From assembly GCA_023252015.1 (NCBI GenBank), contig JAHEXS010000001.1:1-33356 (forward strand): a stretch of DNA of 33,356 bases, given 5' to 3'. Within the stretch, counting starts at the first letter, position 1. Each line of letters begins with the position of its first letter. Positions 1 to 8,466 of the stretch are shown here, one piece after another. The notes beneath the pieces are model-generated. The model saw only the letters and a list, made by a program, of their open reading frames with translations. It did not search any database and had not been told where the DNA came from. The translations under genes and the position numbers were made by a program. The DNA is from Candidatus Nitrosotenuis sp. (GTDB lineage Archaea; Thermoproteota; Nitrososphaeria; Nitrososphaerales; Nitrosopumilaceae).

Positions 1-384
1 AACCTTTCAGGCAAAGACCTGGCAAAAATGCTAGATGTTTTGTCTGAAGCAGATGTCTTGTATGGAAAAATAATGCGAACGCAAGAATGGCGACTCCTCA
101 GATACCTTGATAATATTTTGCTCAAACTGTACGATGATGGCCTCCAAGTCCAGTTTTCACAATATAATCTCCCGTGGCCGCTTCTCAATAAGATAAGATG
201 GGACGGAAAGACAATCAAATCGCTTGCATCAGTTCTTGCAAAAAGATTTCATGTTTCACAAAGCACAATTGCTACGTTTTATTTTCCGTACATTCTGTTT
301 TGCATGAAAAACAAAAAACTTGCACTTGAAATTAGTCCGGAATACAACGAAATCCTGGAAAAGGAGACTGCGTTACTAAAATGA
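1..384 (+). CDS. rfcL: Replication factor C large subunit, C-terminal part (5' end outside window)
   Basis: The reading frame is open from base 1, so this is the last 127 codons of a longer gene. RFC is the clamp loader that opens the PCNA ring at primer-template junctions during DNA replication. The visible part is only the C-terminal collar region. The segment around residues 10-30, containing SEADVLYGKI followed by a short basic-aromatic stretch (RTQEWRLLRY), resembles the archaeal RfcL pattern S.AD.F.GRI.R.Q.WRL..Y. The AAA+ ATPase motifs would lie upstream and cannot be seen. The stop codon overlaps the next start as ATGA, so the two genes are probably co-transcribed. The assignment rests on this C-terminal motif alone; another AAA+ clamp-loader-like protein is the alternative. 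Confidence 0.68.
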   Translation, partial: NLSGKDLAKMLDVLSEADVLYGKIMRTQEWRLLRYLDNILLKLYDDGLQVQFSQYNLPWPLLNKIRWDGKTIKSLASVLAKRFHVSQSTIATFYFPYILFCMKNKKLALEISPEYNEILEKETALLK

Positions 385-689
385 GCTGGCGCAAAATTGC
401 AATGAAGTTTCCTGGAACATGTATCATATGCAACCAGAAAATCGACGCAAACGAGACTGGCTTGTGGGCAAAGGGGCTCGGAGTAAAGCACGAAAAATGT
501 GCATCAAAAGAGGTAAAGGAGCTAAAGTGTATCGTGTGTGGCGGGCAGGCTGGCTGTGCGCAATGCGAATTTCAGGACGACTGTGACCGCGATGTGGTGT
601 CTGGGCTCTGCATATGCAAAAAATGCTCTGACTTCAAGGATTCTTTTGCGTTGTACCAAGATTCCGTGAAAAAAAACTTTGCACGCTGA
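381..689 (+). CDS. Small Cys-rich putative zinc-binding protein
   Basis: This 102-residue protein has no recognised function. Its start overlaps the rfcL stop by 4 bases (ATGA), which suggests translational coupling. It contains several cysteine pairs: CIIC near residue 15, CIVCGGQAGCAQC near 50-62, and CICKKC near 77-82. A further His-x2-Cys lies at about 37-40. This spacing suggests two zinc-binding knuckles, the first resembling a treble-clef or PARP-like zinc finger (FPGTCIICNQKI). There is no signal peptide or membrane segment. Co-location with a clamp-loader gene hints at a nucleic-acid role, but that is only inference. Confidence 0.75.
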   Translation: MSWRKIAMKFPGTCIICNQKIDANETGLWAKGLGVKHEKCASKEVKELKCIVCGGQAGCAQCEFQDDCDRDVVSGLCICKKCSDFKDSFALYQDSVKKNFAR

Positions 690-703
690 ACAAGCAATAA
701 ATA

Positions 704-715
704 GAAATTATATTG
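704..715 (+). promoter_or_regulatory. TATA-like box for the gene at 732
   Basis: The AT-rich element GAAATTATATTG is centred about 24 bases before the GTG at 732. That is the spacing expected for an archaeal TATA box driving a leaderless transcript. It supports choosing the GTG start. Confidence 0.45.
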
Positions 716-731
716 CCAAATTACGCTTACT

Positions 732-1802
732 GTGAAGGCACTAGTATACGAGGAATATGCACCCGATGACGATTACACGAAAATTCTCAAGATAAAAGAC
801 ATTCCTGAGCCTAAGCCAAAATCAAACGAAGTCGTATTCAAGGTAAAGTTTGCAGGCCTTAATCATGATGACATCTGGGGAATGAGAGGAAAGCCGATCC
901 AAATACCAATGCCACACATCTCGGGAACCGATGCTGCAGGTGAGGTGGTGTCTGTTGGTGAAGATGTAACTGACATCAAAATAGGAGACAGAGTTGTATC
1001 GCATGGAAATATTTCATGCCGGATCTGCAGGGCGTGCACCGACGGCAGAGAATATGATTGTAAACAACGAAAGGTCTGGGGATTTCAAACTGGACCGCTG
1101 TGGGGCGGATATTGCGAAATGACACATCTTCCCGAAGTAAACGTAGTCAAGATTCCAAATAACATCAGCTATGAGGAGGCTGCCGCTGCATCGATGGTGC
1201 TTACCACCTCATGGCACATGCTGATTGGTCGAGCAAAAATCAAGCCCGGCCAAACCGTTTTGATAATGGGAGGAGGCTCTGGCATGGGAACCTTTGGAAT
1301 TCAAATCGCAAAATTATATGGGTGCGATGTTATCAGTACTGCAAGTTCTAACAAGCTAGAAAAATGTTTGAAGCTTGGTGCAGACTATGCGGTTGATCAC
1401 AGAAAGGAAGACTGGCACAAAGAGGTATTTTCAATATCTAAAGAACTGGCAAAAAAGAAAAACGAGCCACCTGGAATTGACGTGATCTTTGAACACATTG
1501 GCGGCTCGCACTGGAACAAGGAGCTTACCCTGCTCAAGTACGGTGCTACCTTAGTTACAACAGGTGCTACAACTGGCTACGATGTTCAAACTGATCTTAG
1601 ACACATTTTTTTCAAGGGAACAAACGTCCTGGGCTCAACTCAGGGAACCAAGGCGGAACTAGAAGAAGCCATGCACTGGATGTCAAAGGGAAAAATCAAA
1701 TCCATAATTGACTCTGTTTACTCGCTAGAAAACGCCGTAGACGCACACACAAAAATGCTCAAGGGGGATGTCTTTGGCAAAATCCTAATGACACCCAGCT
1801 GA
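732..1802 (+). CDS. Medium-chain reductase/dehydrogenase, crotonyl-CoA-reductase-like; candidate enoyl/acryloyl-CoA reductase
   Basis: This 356-residue NAD(P)-dependent MDR-family oxidoreductase starts with GTG, about 24 bases after a TATA-like box. Residues 1-130 form the GroES-like domain and the rest a Rossmann domain with the nucleotide loop GGGSGMG near 181. A structural zinc site is intact (C-x2-C-x2-C-x7-C in SCRICRACTDGREYDC). The catalytic-zinc ligands of true alcohol dehydrogenases are replaced: the first Cys region reads GLNHDDIW and the usual GHE reads SGTDAAG. These replacements, and the segment VWGFQT, resemble quinone oxidoreductases and especially crotonyl-CoA carboxylase/reductases, although the long N-terminal extension of the latter is absent. 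It is therefore more likely a double-bond reductase than an alcohol dehydrogenase. Its location 1.6 kb before the acetyl-/propionyl-CoA carboxylase operon makes an acyl-CoA substrate plausible but unproven. Confidence 0.85.
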   Translation: MKALVYEEYAPDDDYTKILKIKDIPEPKPKSNEVVFKVKFAGLNHDDIWGMRGKPIQIPMPHISGTDAAGEVVSVGEDVTDIKIGDRVVSHGNISCRICRACTDGREYDCKQRKVWGFQTGPLWGGYCEMTHLPEVNVVKIPNNISYEEAAAASMVLTTSWHMLIGRAKIKPGQTVLIMGGGSGMGTFGIQIAKLYGCDVISTASSNKLEKCLKLGADYAVDHRKEDWHKEVFSISKELAKKKNEPPGIDVIFEHIGGSHWNKELTLLKYGATLVTTGATTGYDVQTDLRHIFFKGTNVLGSTQGTKAELEEAMHWMSKGKIKSIIDSVYSLENAVDAHTKMLKGDVFGKILMTPS

Positions 1803-1925
1803 GTCCGAACTTACGCGTAGAATTTGTAAATTACCTTGGCATGGGAGTGATCTCAAGATTCTAAAGCAAGCTTATCTGATTCAAACATCTTACCTGTTAT
1901 CATGTTCTAGAATGTCCTAATTTTA

Positions 1926-2969
1926 TTGACAAAATTCATTCGTAAAAGTACAGAGGCAGACTTGCCTGATAAACAAGGAAGAACGATTTATTTCTCAAAG
2001 TCACCTTCTCAAAACACAGGAACGAATCTAGAAAACCATCCTGAGGATAATGATTCTAGTCGTAAAGAATTTGATAAATTAACAAAACACCCAAACGAGC
2101 AAATTTCGATTGGAGACATTGGAGACAAAAAACAAGATAAAATCAACACCATTAACAAAATAATCGCAGAAGAAGAAAAACAGATAAAGAATATTCAAAC
2201 ATCCATTCAACAACAATCAAAAAGCCTTGAACGCGCAAAGCAACTCTTAAGGGAAAAACAATCACTACTTCAAGCCGAGCTTGATAGCAAAATAAGCAAG
2301 TTTTCCAACTCTGAAAAGTTTTCAATAGTGGGAGAATTCTCGTCAAAAATGGCTCATGACATAAGAAACCCGTTATCTGTAATCAAAATACAAGTAGATC
2401 TTTTGAAATTACGCTACTCAAAACAGGAAGACAAAATACTGCTTGATTCTCTGGGACGAATGGAGCGAGCTGTAGGTGGAATTACTACTCAACTGGACGA
2501 CGTCTTGCATTTTCTTAAAGAACGTCCTTTACGTCTTGAAAATATCGCTATCTCAAAAATATTGGAAGACTCACTTTTCTATATAGAAAAACCCGAGAAC
2601 ATAACAATTGAGCTTCCGACACAAGACATTACAATTTTGTGTGATGGCAGTAGAATGCAACGGGTATTTACAAACATAATTCTAAACTCTATCCAAGCAA
2701 TGAACGATGGTGGAATCGTCTCAATCCGAGCTTTTGAACAAAATGATGACATGGTAATAGAAATAAGTGATACCGGTCTGGGAATCGCAGATGAATCCAT
2801 GCCGAAAATTTTTGAGCCCTTGTTCACAACAAAAAGAGGTGGAACCGGATTGGGATTACCAATATGTGAAAAGATCATCAATGATCATAATGGCCTCATT
2901 ACAGTAAAAAACAACCCTACTACATTCACTATAACAATTCCAAAAGTCCAATCGTGTCACACCGAATAA
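1926..2969 (+). CDS. Soluble sensor histidine kinase with N-terminal coiled coil
   Basis: This 347-residue kinase would autophosphorylate a histidine and pass the phosphate to a response regulator. TTG at 1926 is the first usable start, because the upstream ATGs are closed by stops within two codons. Residues 1-65 are hydrophilic and probably disordered. Residues 70-130 form a Gln/Glu/Lys-rich coiled coil. The dimerisation H-box is MAHDIRNPLSVI, with His144. The ATPase domain shows the N-box (FTNIILNSIQAM), the G1 box (DTGLGI) and the G2 box (GGTGLGLPI). There is no transmembrane segment, PAS or HAMP domain, so the input is cytoplasmic and may act through the coiled coil. No receiver gene is adjacent; the only one in the window is at 24841-25272. 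The motifs make the assignment secure; the signal and partner are unknown. Confidence 0.9.
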   Translation: MTKFIRKSTEADLPDKQGRTIYFSKSPSQNTGTNLENHPEDNDSSRKEFDKLTKHPNEQISIGDIGDKKQDKINTINKIIAEEEKQIKNIQTSIQQQSKSLERAKQLLREKQSLLQAELDSKISKFSNSEKFSIVGEFSSKMAHDIRNPLSVIKIQVDLLKLRYSKQEDKILLDSLGRMERAVGGITTQLDDVLHFLKERPLRLENIAISKILEDSLFYIEKPENITIELPTQDITILCDGSRMQRVFTNIILNSIQAMNDGGIVSIRAFEQNDDMVIEISDTGLGIADESMPKIFEPLFTTKRGGTGLGLPICEKIINDHNGLITVKNNPTTFTITIPKVQSCHTE

Positions 2970-3366
2970 TTCTGGAATTTGGAAAATTCTGTACCATAGA
3001 ATCCAAATTATTCCATCCTACCAAGTAAAAGAGAGATGACTGATTCAAATAACAATGGCAAGAAATTCCTTTATCAATTCCGCCTTAACCAATATTTTAG
3101 TACAGAATTATGAAATGTCAATCTGTATGGGTGAAAATAAGGACTTGAAGAAAAAATGGAAAAGGCCAGATCTACTAAAGCGATCCAAAAGCAAATGCTG
3201 GATTGCGCTTGCCAAAGCAGAAAGAGTATCTGGATTGTATGTGTGAGAATTCTAACATTGGAACGAATGTCTTTAGAACCACGAAAAGGCCGGCGAGACA
3301 AAATTGGAGAATAAACAATTCTAAAATTAATATAGCCAGCGTTGCGCTCATTTGTTGCGGGACCAC
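2970..3366. other. Intergenic region before the carboxylase operon, no convincing gene
   Basis: About 400 bases lie between the kinase stop and the carboxyltransferase start. Several frames are open for 50-65 codons, for example 3055-3246 on the plus strand, but none gives a recognisable domain and they overlap one another in different frames. The AT-rich stretch at about 3318-3335 (TTCTAAAATTAATATAG) could contain the TATA box for the operon. Nothing else can be supported. Confidence 0.4.
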
Positions 3367-4914
3367 ATGCATTCTGATAAGATTGAAAAATTTTTAGAAA
3401 AACAAAACACAGCGCTTGCAAGTGGCGGAGAAGACAAGATACTTGCTCAGCATGAAAAAGGAAAACTCACTGCGCGAGAACGAATTACTCTGCTCTTAGA
3501 TGAAGGAAGCTTTACTGAGCTTGATGCTCTTACCACTCATCATTACCATGAATACGATATGCAGAAAAAAAAATTCTTTACCGATGGCGTAATCACGGGA
3601 TATGGAACTGTTTCTGGAAGACAGATCTTTGTGTTTGCTTATGATTTTACTGTTCTTGGTGGCACACTAAGTCAGATGGGTGCCAAAAAAATAACCAAAG
3701 TCATGGATCATGCAACACGTACTGGATGCCCAATAATTGGAATAGCTGATTCTGGAGGTGCGCGAATTCAAGAAGGAATCTTGAGCCTCGACGGATTTGC
3801 AGACATATTCTACCATAACGAGCTTGCGTCAGGTGTAGTGCCGCAAATCACTGCAAGCATTGGGCCCTCCGCTGGTGGAGCAGTATACTCGCCTGCGATG
3901 ACGGACTTTGTCATAATGGTAGAAAAAGTTGGAACAATGTATGTTACGGGACCCGAAGTTGTCAAGACTGTTCTTGGCGAAGAAGTTTCGTTTGAGGATC
4001 TTGGAGGCGCAATGACACATGGAACAAAAAGTGGAGTTGCTCATTTTGTTGCAAAAAATGAATACGACTGCATGGATAAAATTAAAACTTTGCTTTCATA
4101 CATTCCGTCAAACAATACCGAAGAGCCACCAATAGTTGAAAACGACGACGATCCAAATAGGATGGACCACAACCTGATAAACAAGATACCTGAAAATTCT
4201 CTTCAGCCATACGACATGAAGGAAATTATCCACGCGATTGTTGATAATCATACCTTCTTTGAAATCCACGAACTTTTTGCACCAAACGTTGTTGTAGGAT
4301 TTGCAAGAATGCACGGAAGGACAATTGGAATTGTTGCAAACCAGCCGCTTTTTCTTGCAGGTGCACTGGACATTGACTCATCAAGCAAAGCATCACGATT
4401 CATTAGATTTTGTGACTGCTATGGAATCCCAATAATTACACTAGTTGACACTCCTGGATACATGCCGGGAACACACCAAGAACATAATGGAATAATTCGA
4501 CATGGAAGTAAACTCCTCTATGCATACTGTGAGGCGACAGTTCCGAAAATAACACTAGTAATTGGTAAAGCATACGGTGGCGCTTACATCGCAATGGGAA
4601 GCAAAAACCTCAGAACTGACGTCAACTATGCATGGCCAACTGCACAAATCGCAGTTCTTGGTTCAGAGGCAGCAGTAAAAATAATGAACAAAAAAGATCT
4701 TGACAAGGCAAAAAACCCAGACGATCTCAAAAAACAGCTAACCGCTGAATTCAATGAAAAATTTGCAAACCCCTACATTGCAGCATCCAACGGCTCAGTT
4801 GATGCGGTAATAGATCCTGCACAAACAAGACCCATGCTAATCAAAGCGCTTGAAATGCTTGTAAACAAACGAGACAAACAACTTCCGCGTAAACACGGAA
4901 ACATCAATTTGTGA
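3367..4914 (+). CDS. pccB: Acetyl-CoA/propionyl-CoA carboxylase, carboxyltransferase subunit
   Basis: This 515-residue carboxyltransferase moves the carboxyl group from carboxybiotin to acetyl-CoA (giving malonyl-CoA) or propionyl-CoA (giving methylmalonyl-CoA). I chose ATG 3367 (MHSDKIEKFLEKQ), which fits the family N-terminus; a TTG five codons upstream is also possible. The crotonase-like halves are clear. The N-terminal half has the motif GGARIQEG and the oxyanion stretch GPSAGGAVYSPA. The C-terminal half has VDTPGYMPGTHQE, then GKAYGGAYIAMGSK and YAWPTAQIAVLG. It is the first gene of a three-gene operon, and the next start overlaps or nearly touches its stop. Archaea with isoprenoid membranes do not need malonyl-CoA for fatty acids, so the expected role is bicarbonate fixation in the 3-hydroxypropionate/4-hydroxybutyrate cycle. 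The family is certain; substrate breadth is inferred. Confidence 0.95.
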   Translation: MHSDKIEKFLEKQNTALASGGEDKILAQHEKGKLTARERITLLLDEGSFTELDALTTHHYHEYDMQKKKFFTDGVITGYGTVSGRQIFVFAYDFTVLGGTLSQMGAKKITKVMDHATRTGCPIIGIADSGGARIQEGILSLDGFADIFYHNELASGVVPQITASIGPSAGGAVYSPAMTDFVIMVEKVGTMYVTGPEVVKTVLGEEVSFEDLGGAMTHGTKSGVAHFVAKNEYDCMDKIKTLLSYIPSNNTEEPPIVENDDDPNRMDHNLINKIPENSLQPYDMKEIIHAIVDNHTFFEIHELFAPNVVVGFARMHGRTIGIVANQPLFLAGALDIDSSSKASRFIRFCDCYGIPIITLVDTPGYMPGTHQEHNGIIRHGSKLLYAYCEATVPKITLVIGKAYGGAYIAMGSKNLRTDVNYAWPTAQIAVLGSEAAVKIMNKKDLDKAKNPDDLKKQLTAEFNEKFANPYIAASNGSVDAVIDPAQTRPMLIKALEMLVNKRDKQLPRKHGNINL

Positions 4915-4919
4915 TTAAT

Positions 4920-6407
4920 ATGATAAAAAAAGTTCTTATCGCAAACAGAGGAGAAATCGCTCTACGCGTAATTAAGACATGCAAGGCACTTGGTATCAAA
5001 ACTGTTGCAGTTTACTCTGATGAGGACTACAACTCTTTGCATGTAAAGCACGCAAATGAGGCATATCATATCGGAAAAGCCGCACCAAAAGAAAGCTATC
5101 TAAATCAAGAAAAAATATTGCAAGCCATTCTTGCATCTGGTGCAGATGCGGTTCATCCTGGCTATGGCTTTCTTTCTGAAAACTCGGACTTTGCAAAACT
5201 CTGTGAAGACAACAAGATAAACTTTATTGGCCCGTCCTCTGCGTCCATGGACCTTTGCGGTGACAAGATGAGGTGCAAGTCCGCAATGTTGAAGGCAAAA
5301 ATTCCCACAATACCTGGAAGCCCAGATCTTGTAAAAGACGTTGAAGAAGCACTAAACATTGCAAATAAAATTGGATACCCCGTTTTACTAAAGTCAGTTT
5401 ATGGTGGTGGTGGAAGAGGAATCCGACTTGTAAACAATGACAAGGAATTGCGCGAGGCATTTGATACAGTAACCGGCGAATCAATAGCCGCATTTGGAAA
5501 ATCAGCAATGCTTGTTGAAAAATTCCTTGAAAAAATTCGTCACATCGAATACCAGTTAGCACGAGACAAACATGGCAACGCAGTCCACATATTTGAGCGA
5601 GAATGCTCCATTCAAAGACGTAACCAAAAATTAATCGAGCAAACACCATCGCCCGCAGTTGATCAAAAAACAAGGGAGATGATTGGCGAACTGGTCGTCA
5701 AGGCAGCCGAAGCAGTTGATTACACTAATCTTGGAACTGCAGAGTTTCTAAGGGCAGACAACGGGGAATTTTATTTTATTGAAATCAATGCTAGATTGCA
5801 AGTGGAACATCCAATCACAGAACTTGTCTCAGGATTAGATCTTGTAAAATTACAAATTGATATTGCAAACGGGGAACCGATCCCATTCCAGCAAAAAGAT
5901 CTCAAAATGAACGGCTATGCAATTGAGTGTAGAATAAACGCAGAAGACACATTCTTGGACTTTGCCCCGTCTACTGGACCAGTACCAGATGTTTCGATCC
6001 CGTCAGGACCGGGAGTCCGCTGTGACACTTATCTGTATTCTGGATGCACCGTTTCGCCATTTTATGATTCGCTCATGGCAAAGCTTTGCACATGGGGACA
6101 AAATTTTGAAGAGTCAAGAACCAGAATGCTTAACGCACTAGATGATTTCTATATTCAAGGTGTGGAGACTTCGATTCCTCTTTACAAAACAATTCTAAAA
6201 ACCGAGGAATACAAAAAAGGAAACCTTTCAACGGACTTTTTGAAAAGATATGGAATTATTGACAAATTGGAAAAAGACATCAAAGCTGAAAAGTCTGCCA
6301 ATAAAGAATCTGCACTTGCGGCAGCGATAATGCACTCTGAATATTTGAAAAGCAGAGTAAAGAACTCAGCTACTCCCAACTCATCATGGAAAAATAAACT
6401 GGATTGA
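4920..6407 (+). CDS. accC: Acetyl-CoA/propionyl-CoA carboxylase, biotin carboxylase subunit
   Basis: This ATP-grasp enzyme carboxylates biotin on the carrier protein using bicarbonate and ATP. The ATG at 4920 gives the classic N-terminus MIKKVLIANRGEIALR. An in-frame GTG at 4911 overlaps the previous stop (GTGA) and would add three residues. Visible motifs include the biotin carboxylase N-domain (HPGYGFLSEN), the glycine-rich ATP loop (GGGGRGIR), the segment ERECSIQRRNQKLIEQ, and the active-site stretch EINARLQVEHPITE. The length is normal for an AccC-type single-domain protein, about 495 residues. Biotin carrier and transferase are separate genes, as in other archaeal heteromeric carboxylases. 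Its position between those two genes places it in the same complex. Confidence 0.95.
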   Translation: MIKKVLIANRGEIALRVIKTCKALGIKTVAVYSDEDYNSLHVKHANEAYHIGKAAPKESYLNQEKILQAILASGADAVHPGYGFLSENSDFAKLCEDNKINFIGPSSASMDLCGDKMRCKSAMLKAKIPTIPGSPDLVKDVEEALNIANKIGYPVLLKSVYGGGGRGIRLVNNDKELREAFDTVTGESIAAFGKSAMLVEKFLEKIRHIEYQLARDKHGNAVHIFERECSIQRRNQKLIEQTPSPAVDQKTREMIGELVVKAAEAVDYTNLGTAEFLRADNGEFYFIEINARLQVEHPITELVSGLDLVKLQIDIANGEPIPFQQKDLKMNGYAIECRINAEDTFLDFAPSTGPVPDVSIPSGPGVRCDTYLYSGCTVSPFYDSLMAKLCTWGQNFEESRTRMLNALDDFYIQGVETSIPLYKTILKTEEYKKGNLSTDFLKRYGIIDKLEKDIKAEKSANKESALAAAIMHSEYLKSRVKNSATPNSSWKNKLD

Positions 6408-6411
6408 GAAG

Positions 6412-6924
6412 ATGGAATACAAAATAGAGGATGTCACAGGAACGTTTAACGGCAAGATACTCAAAAATCTTGGAAACAACGAATACATAATCAAGATAGA
6501 CTCTCAAGAGCACCAGCTAAGAATTCTTGGCATGAATTCTAGGGGAATTGAATTCGTTTTAGATCAAAAATACCACAAAGTAAAGTATCTTGAAAACACC
6601 ACATCCCAGATGAGTTTGGTAGTTAACGGCATCCCAATGAAGCTAAACACGAATTCTAAATTTGCCGAAATTGTTTACAAAAACACCGGTGGTGCTGACC
6701 GTGGTGATGCACAAACAAGTCTGCGTAGCCAAATACCTGGCAAGGTAGTCACAGTAAACGCAGAAGAAGGGGCCAGTGTCAAAAAAGGCGATGTTGTGTG
6801 CGTTTTGGAATCAATGAAGATGCAGGTATCAGTTAAATCTCACAAGGACGGAGTTGTCAAAAAGATCAAAATCAAGAGCGGAATGTCCGTTGCAAAGAAC
6901 GACATTCTTGCAGAAATAGAATAA
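6412..6924 (+). CDS. accB: Biotin carboxyl carrier protein of acetyl-/propionyl-CoA carboxylase
   Basis: This 170-residue carrier follows the biotin carboxylase by 4 bases and ends the operon. Residues 95-170 form a biotinyl-lipoyl domain with the motif ESMKMQVSV, in which Lys136 is the predicted biotinylation site; Ser replaces the more common Ala before MKM. Residues 1-90 are a small beta-rich domain that probably docks on the partner subunits. Residues 90-105 form a short linker that lacks the long Pro/Ala run of bacterial BCCPs. No biotin protein ligase gene is seen in the window. The gene ends only 10 bases from the stop of the convergent peroxiredoxin gene. Confidence 0.93.
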   Translation: MEYKIEDVTGTFNGKILKNLGNNEYIIKIDSQEHQLRILGMNSRGIEFVLDQKYHKVKYLENTTSQMSLVVNGIPMKLNTNSKFAEIVYKNTGGADRGDAQTSLRSQIPGKVVTVNAEEGASVKKGDVVCVLESMKMQVSVKSHKDGVVKKIKIKSGMSVAKNDILAEIE

Positions 6925-6934
6925 AAAAGAAAAA

Positions 6935-7408
6935 TTACTTTCCTTTCTTTAGAAAGTCAATTATTTCTTGATAGTTTGGCTCAACTAGAGGACTTTCTGA
7001 GACCCACTTGTATCCGACAGTTCCGTTTTCATCCAATACAAAAACAGAACGCTTTGCAGCGTCGTATCCTTTGACGTGCAAAAGATCTGGCATCAGTATG
7101 TCGTAATCTCTAATTGTTTTGCTTTTGTAGTCTCCAAGAACTGGAAAGTTTAGATTGAATTTTTCTGCAAAAGCTTTGTTTGCAAATGGACCATCGTTGC
7201 TTACTCCAATTACTTGGGCGCCAAGATTTGATATCTCACTCCATCTGTCTCTGAACGTACACATTTCTGTAGTACATACAGGAGAGCTTGCAGCTACAAA
7301 AAATGACAAAACTACTTTTTTACCCTTAAACTCACTTAGTTTTCGCATTTTCAGTTCTGTATCAACAAGCTCAAATTCTGGAGCTCTATCACCAATATTT
7401 ACGACCAT
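6935..7408 (-). CDS. bcp: Thiol peroxidase of the BCP/PrxQ peroxiredoxin type
   Basis: This 157-residue thioredoxin-fold peroxidase should reduce hydrogen peroxide and organic hydroperoxides using thiol reductants. The peroxidatic cysteine is Cys45 in the motif PVCTTE. A second cysteine five residues later, Cys50, matches the helix-alpha2 resolving cysteine of BCP/PrxQ enzymes, so it is likely an atypical 2-Cys monomer. The N-terminus (IGDRAPEFELVD) and the segment QVIGVSNDGPF are typical of the AhpC/TSA family. The start is ATG at 7408-7406. It is convergent with the biotin carrier gene and divergent from nuoA, sharing a 115-base promoter region with nuoA. Protection of the respiratory and carbon-fixing enzymes is an inferred role. 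Confidence 0.92.
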   Translation of the reverse strand: MVVNIGDRAPEFELVDTELKMRKLSEFKGKKVVLSFFVAASSPVCTTEMCTFRDRWSEISNLGAQVIGVSNDGPFANKAFAEKFNLNFPVLGDYKSKTIRDYDILMPDLLHVKGYDAAKRSVFVLDENGTVGYKWVSESPLVEPNYQEIIDFLKKGK

Positions 7409-7491
7409 GAGCTACAACTTGTTTTTGTCATATATCAATCATAATGAGACTCATAATCTGATCGCATTTTTTGTCTATTTTTCTGCATAGC

Positions 7492-7502
7492 TTTTTATAT
7501 TA
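7492..7502 (+). promoter_or_regulatory. TATA-like box for the nuo operon
   Basis: CTTTTTATATT is centred about 27 bases before the TTG start of nuoA. This matches an archaeal promoter giving a nearly leaderless message, and no other promoter-like gap appears in the operon. Confidence 0.5.
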
Positions 7503-7523
7503 TCGACAGGGTGTCAAGCTGAT

Positions 7524-7898
7524 TTGGTTGGGGAGTATGCTGCTAACTTTAGTCATGTTCTTCTGATGTTTGGATTTGCTATAGTTGCAGTTGGGCCGGC
7601 ACTCTTGATATCACGTATGATCTCTCCACGTAAAAGAAGTAATCCAGTAAAATTCCTCCCAATGGAATGCGGCCAGGTTCCGCAAGGTGAGGGAAGAACC
7701 CACTTTATGATGCAATATTATTCCTATGTTTTGATGTTTGTTGTTTTTGACGTAATGGCAATTTTCCTATATGCCTGGAGCAGCACCCTACTTCATCTAC
7801 CAAAAACTGCGACTTTGCCAATTATTGCGTTCTTGGGCATAATGTTTGCAGCAATGGCATTTGCGCTTTATCAGTCAAAGAGGCGAAACATATGGTAA
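7524..7898 (+). CDS. nuoA: Complex I subunit NuoA
   Basis: This 124-residue membrane subunit of the proton-pumping NADH:quinone-oxidoreductase-like complex has three hydrophobic helices, at about 10-32, 68-90 and 98-118. The conserved loop between helices 1 and 2 reads NPVKFLPMECGQVPQGEGR, corresponding to the E/D-C-G segment of NuoA that lines the quinone-entry region. The start is TTG at 7524, supported by the TATA-like box about 27 bases upstream. It heads an 11-gene nuoABCDHIJKMLN operon. The N-terminus could alternatively begin further downstream, but the first helix would then be cut. Confidence 0.93.
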   Translation: MVGEYAANFSHVLLMFGFAIVAVGPALLISRMISPRKRSNPVKFLPMECGQVPQGEGRTHFMMQYYSYVLMFVVFDVMAIFLYAWSSTLLHLPKTATLPIIAFLGIMFAAMAFALYQSKRRNIW

Positions 7899-7941
7899 AT
7901 TTTATACTGATATTCGAAGTAGTAAGAGGTAAGGGATTAGA

Positions 7942-8457
7942 TTGCTAAAGGAACTCTTAACTCCACAAAACGCAAATGTATTCATCGGTAAGCTGGGCGA
8001 TATCCTGGTTAAAGCAGTAGATGCGCCGCTGGGCTACGCCATTAACTGGGGTAGACTGTGGTCGCTCTGGCCAGTACACATTGAAACCGCATGCTGTAGC
8101 GTAGAGTTTGGTGCCGCATCAGGTCCGAGATATGATGTCGAAAGATTTGGAATCATCGAAGCATTTGGTTCTCTTCGACAATGTGATCTGGTTGTGGTGC
8201 AAGGAACCATCACAAGAAAGATGGCGCCTCGACTCAGACTGGTATATGATCAAATGCCAGAACCAAAATATGTTATAGCTATGGGCGCATGTGCCATAAC
8301 TGGTGGATTATACTTTGACTCGTACAACGTCCTGCCGGGAATTGACGGAATACTTCCTGTCGATGTGTATGTTCCAGGCTGTCCCCCTAGACCTGAAACC
8401 CTCATACAAGGATGTATGCTACTACAAGAAAAAATCAAGAGGATGAAGGCTAGGTAG
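7942..8457 (+). CDS. nuoB: Complex I subunit NuoB (cluster N2)
   Basis: This 171-residue hydrophilic subunit binds the terminal 4Fe-4S cluster N2 that reduces quinone. Ligand cysteines are visible in TACCSVEF, in GACAITGG and in VPGCPPRPE. TTG at 7942 is preceded by the purine-rich stretch AGAGGTAAGG, which could act as a Shine-Dalgarno site. A 43-base gap separates it from nuoA. Length and motifs are normal. Confidence 0.95.
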   Translation: MLKELLTPQNANVFIGKLGDILVKAVDAPLGYAINWGRLWSLWPVHIETACCSVEFGAASGPRYDVERFGIIEAFGSLRQCDLVVVQGTITRKMAPRLRLVYDQMPEPKYVIAMGACAITGGLYFDSYNVLPGIDGILPVDVYVPGCPPRPETLIQGCMLLQEKIKRMKAR

Positions 8458-8466
8458 AAAATCTTA

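Noticed and set aside
3055..3246. A 63-codon plus-strand ORF before the carboxylase operon
   Set aside because: The translation has no recognisable motif, competes with other open frames over the same bases, and lacks a good start context.
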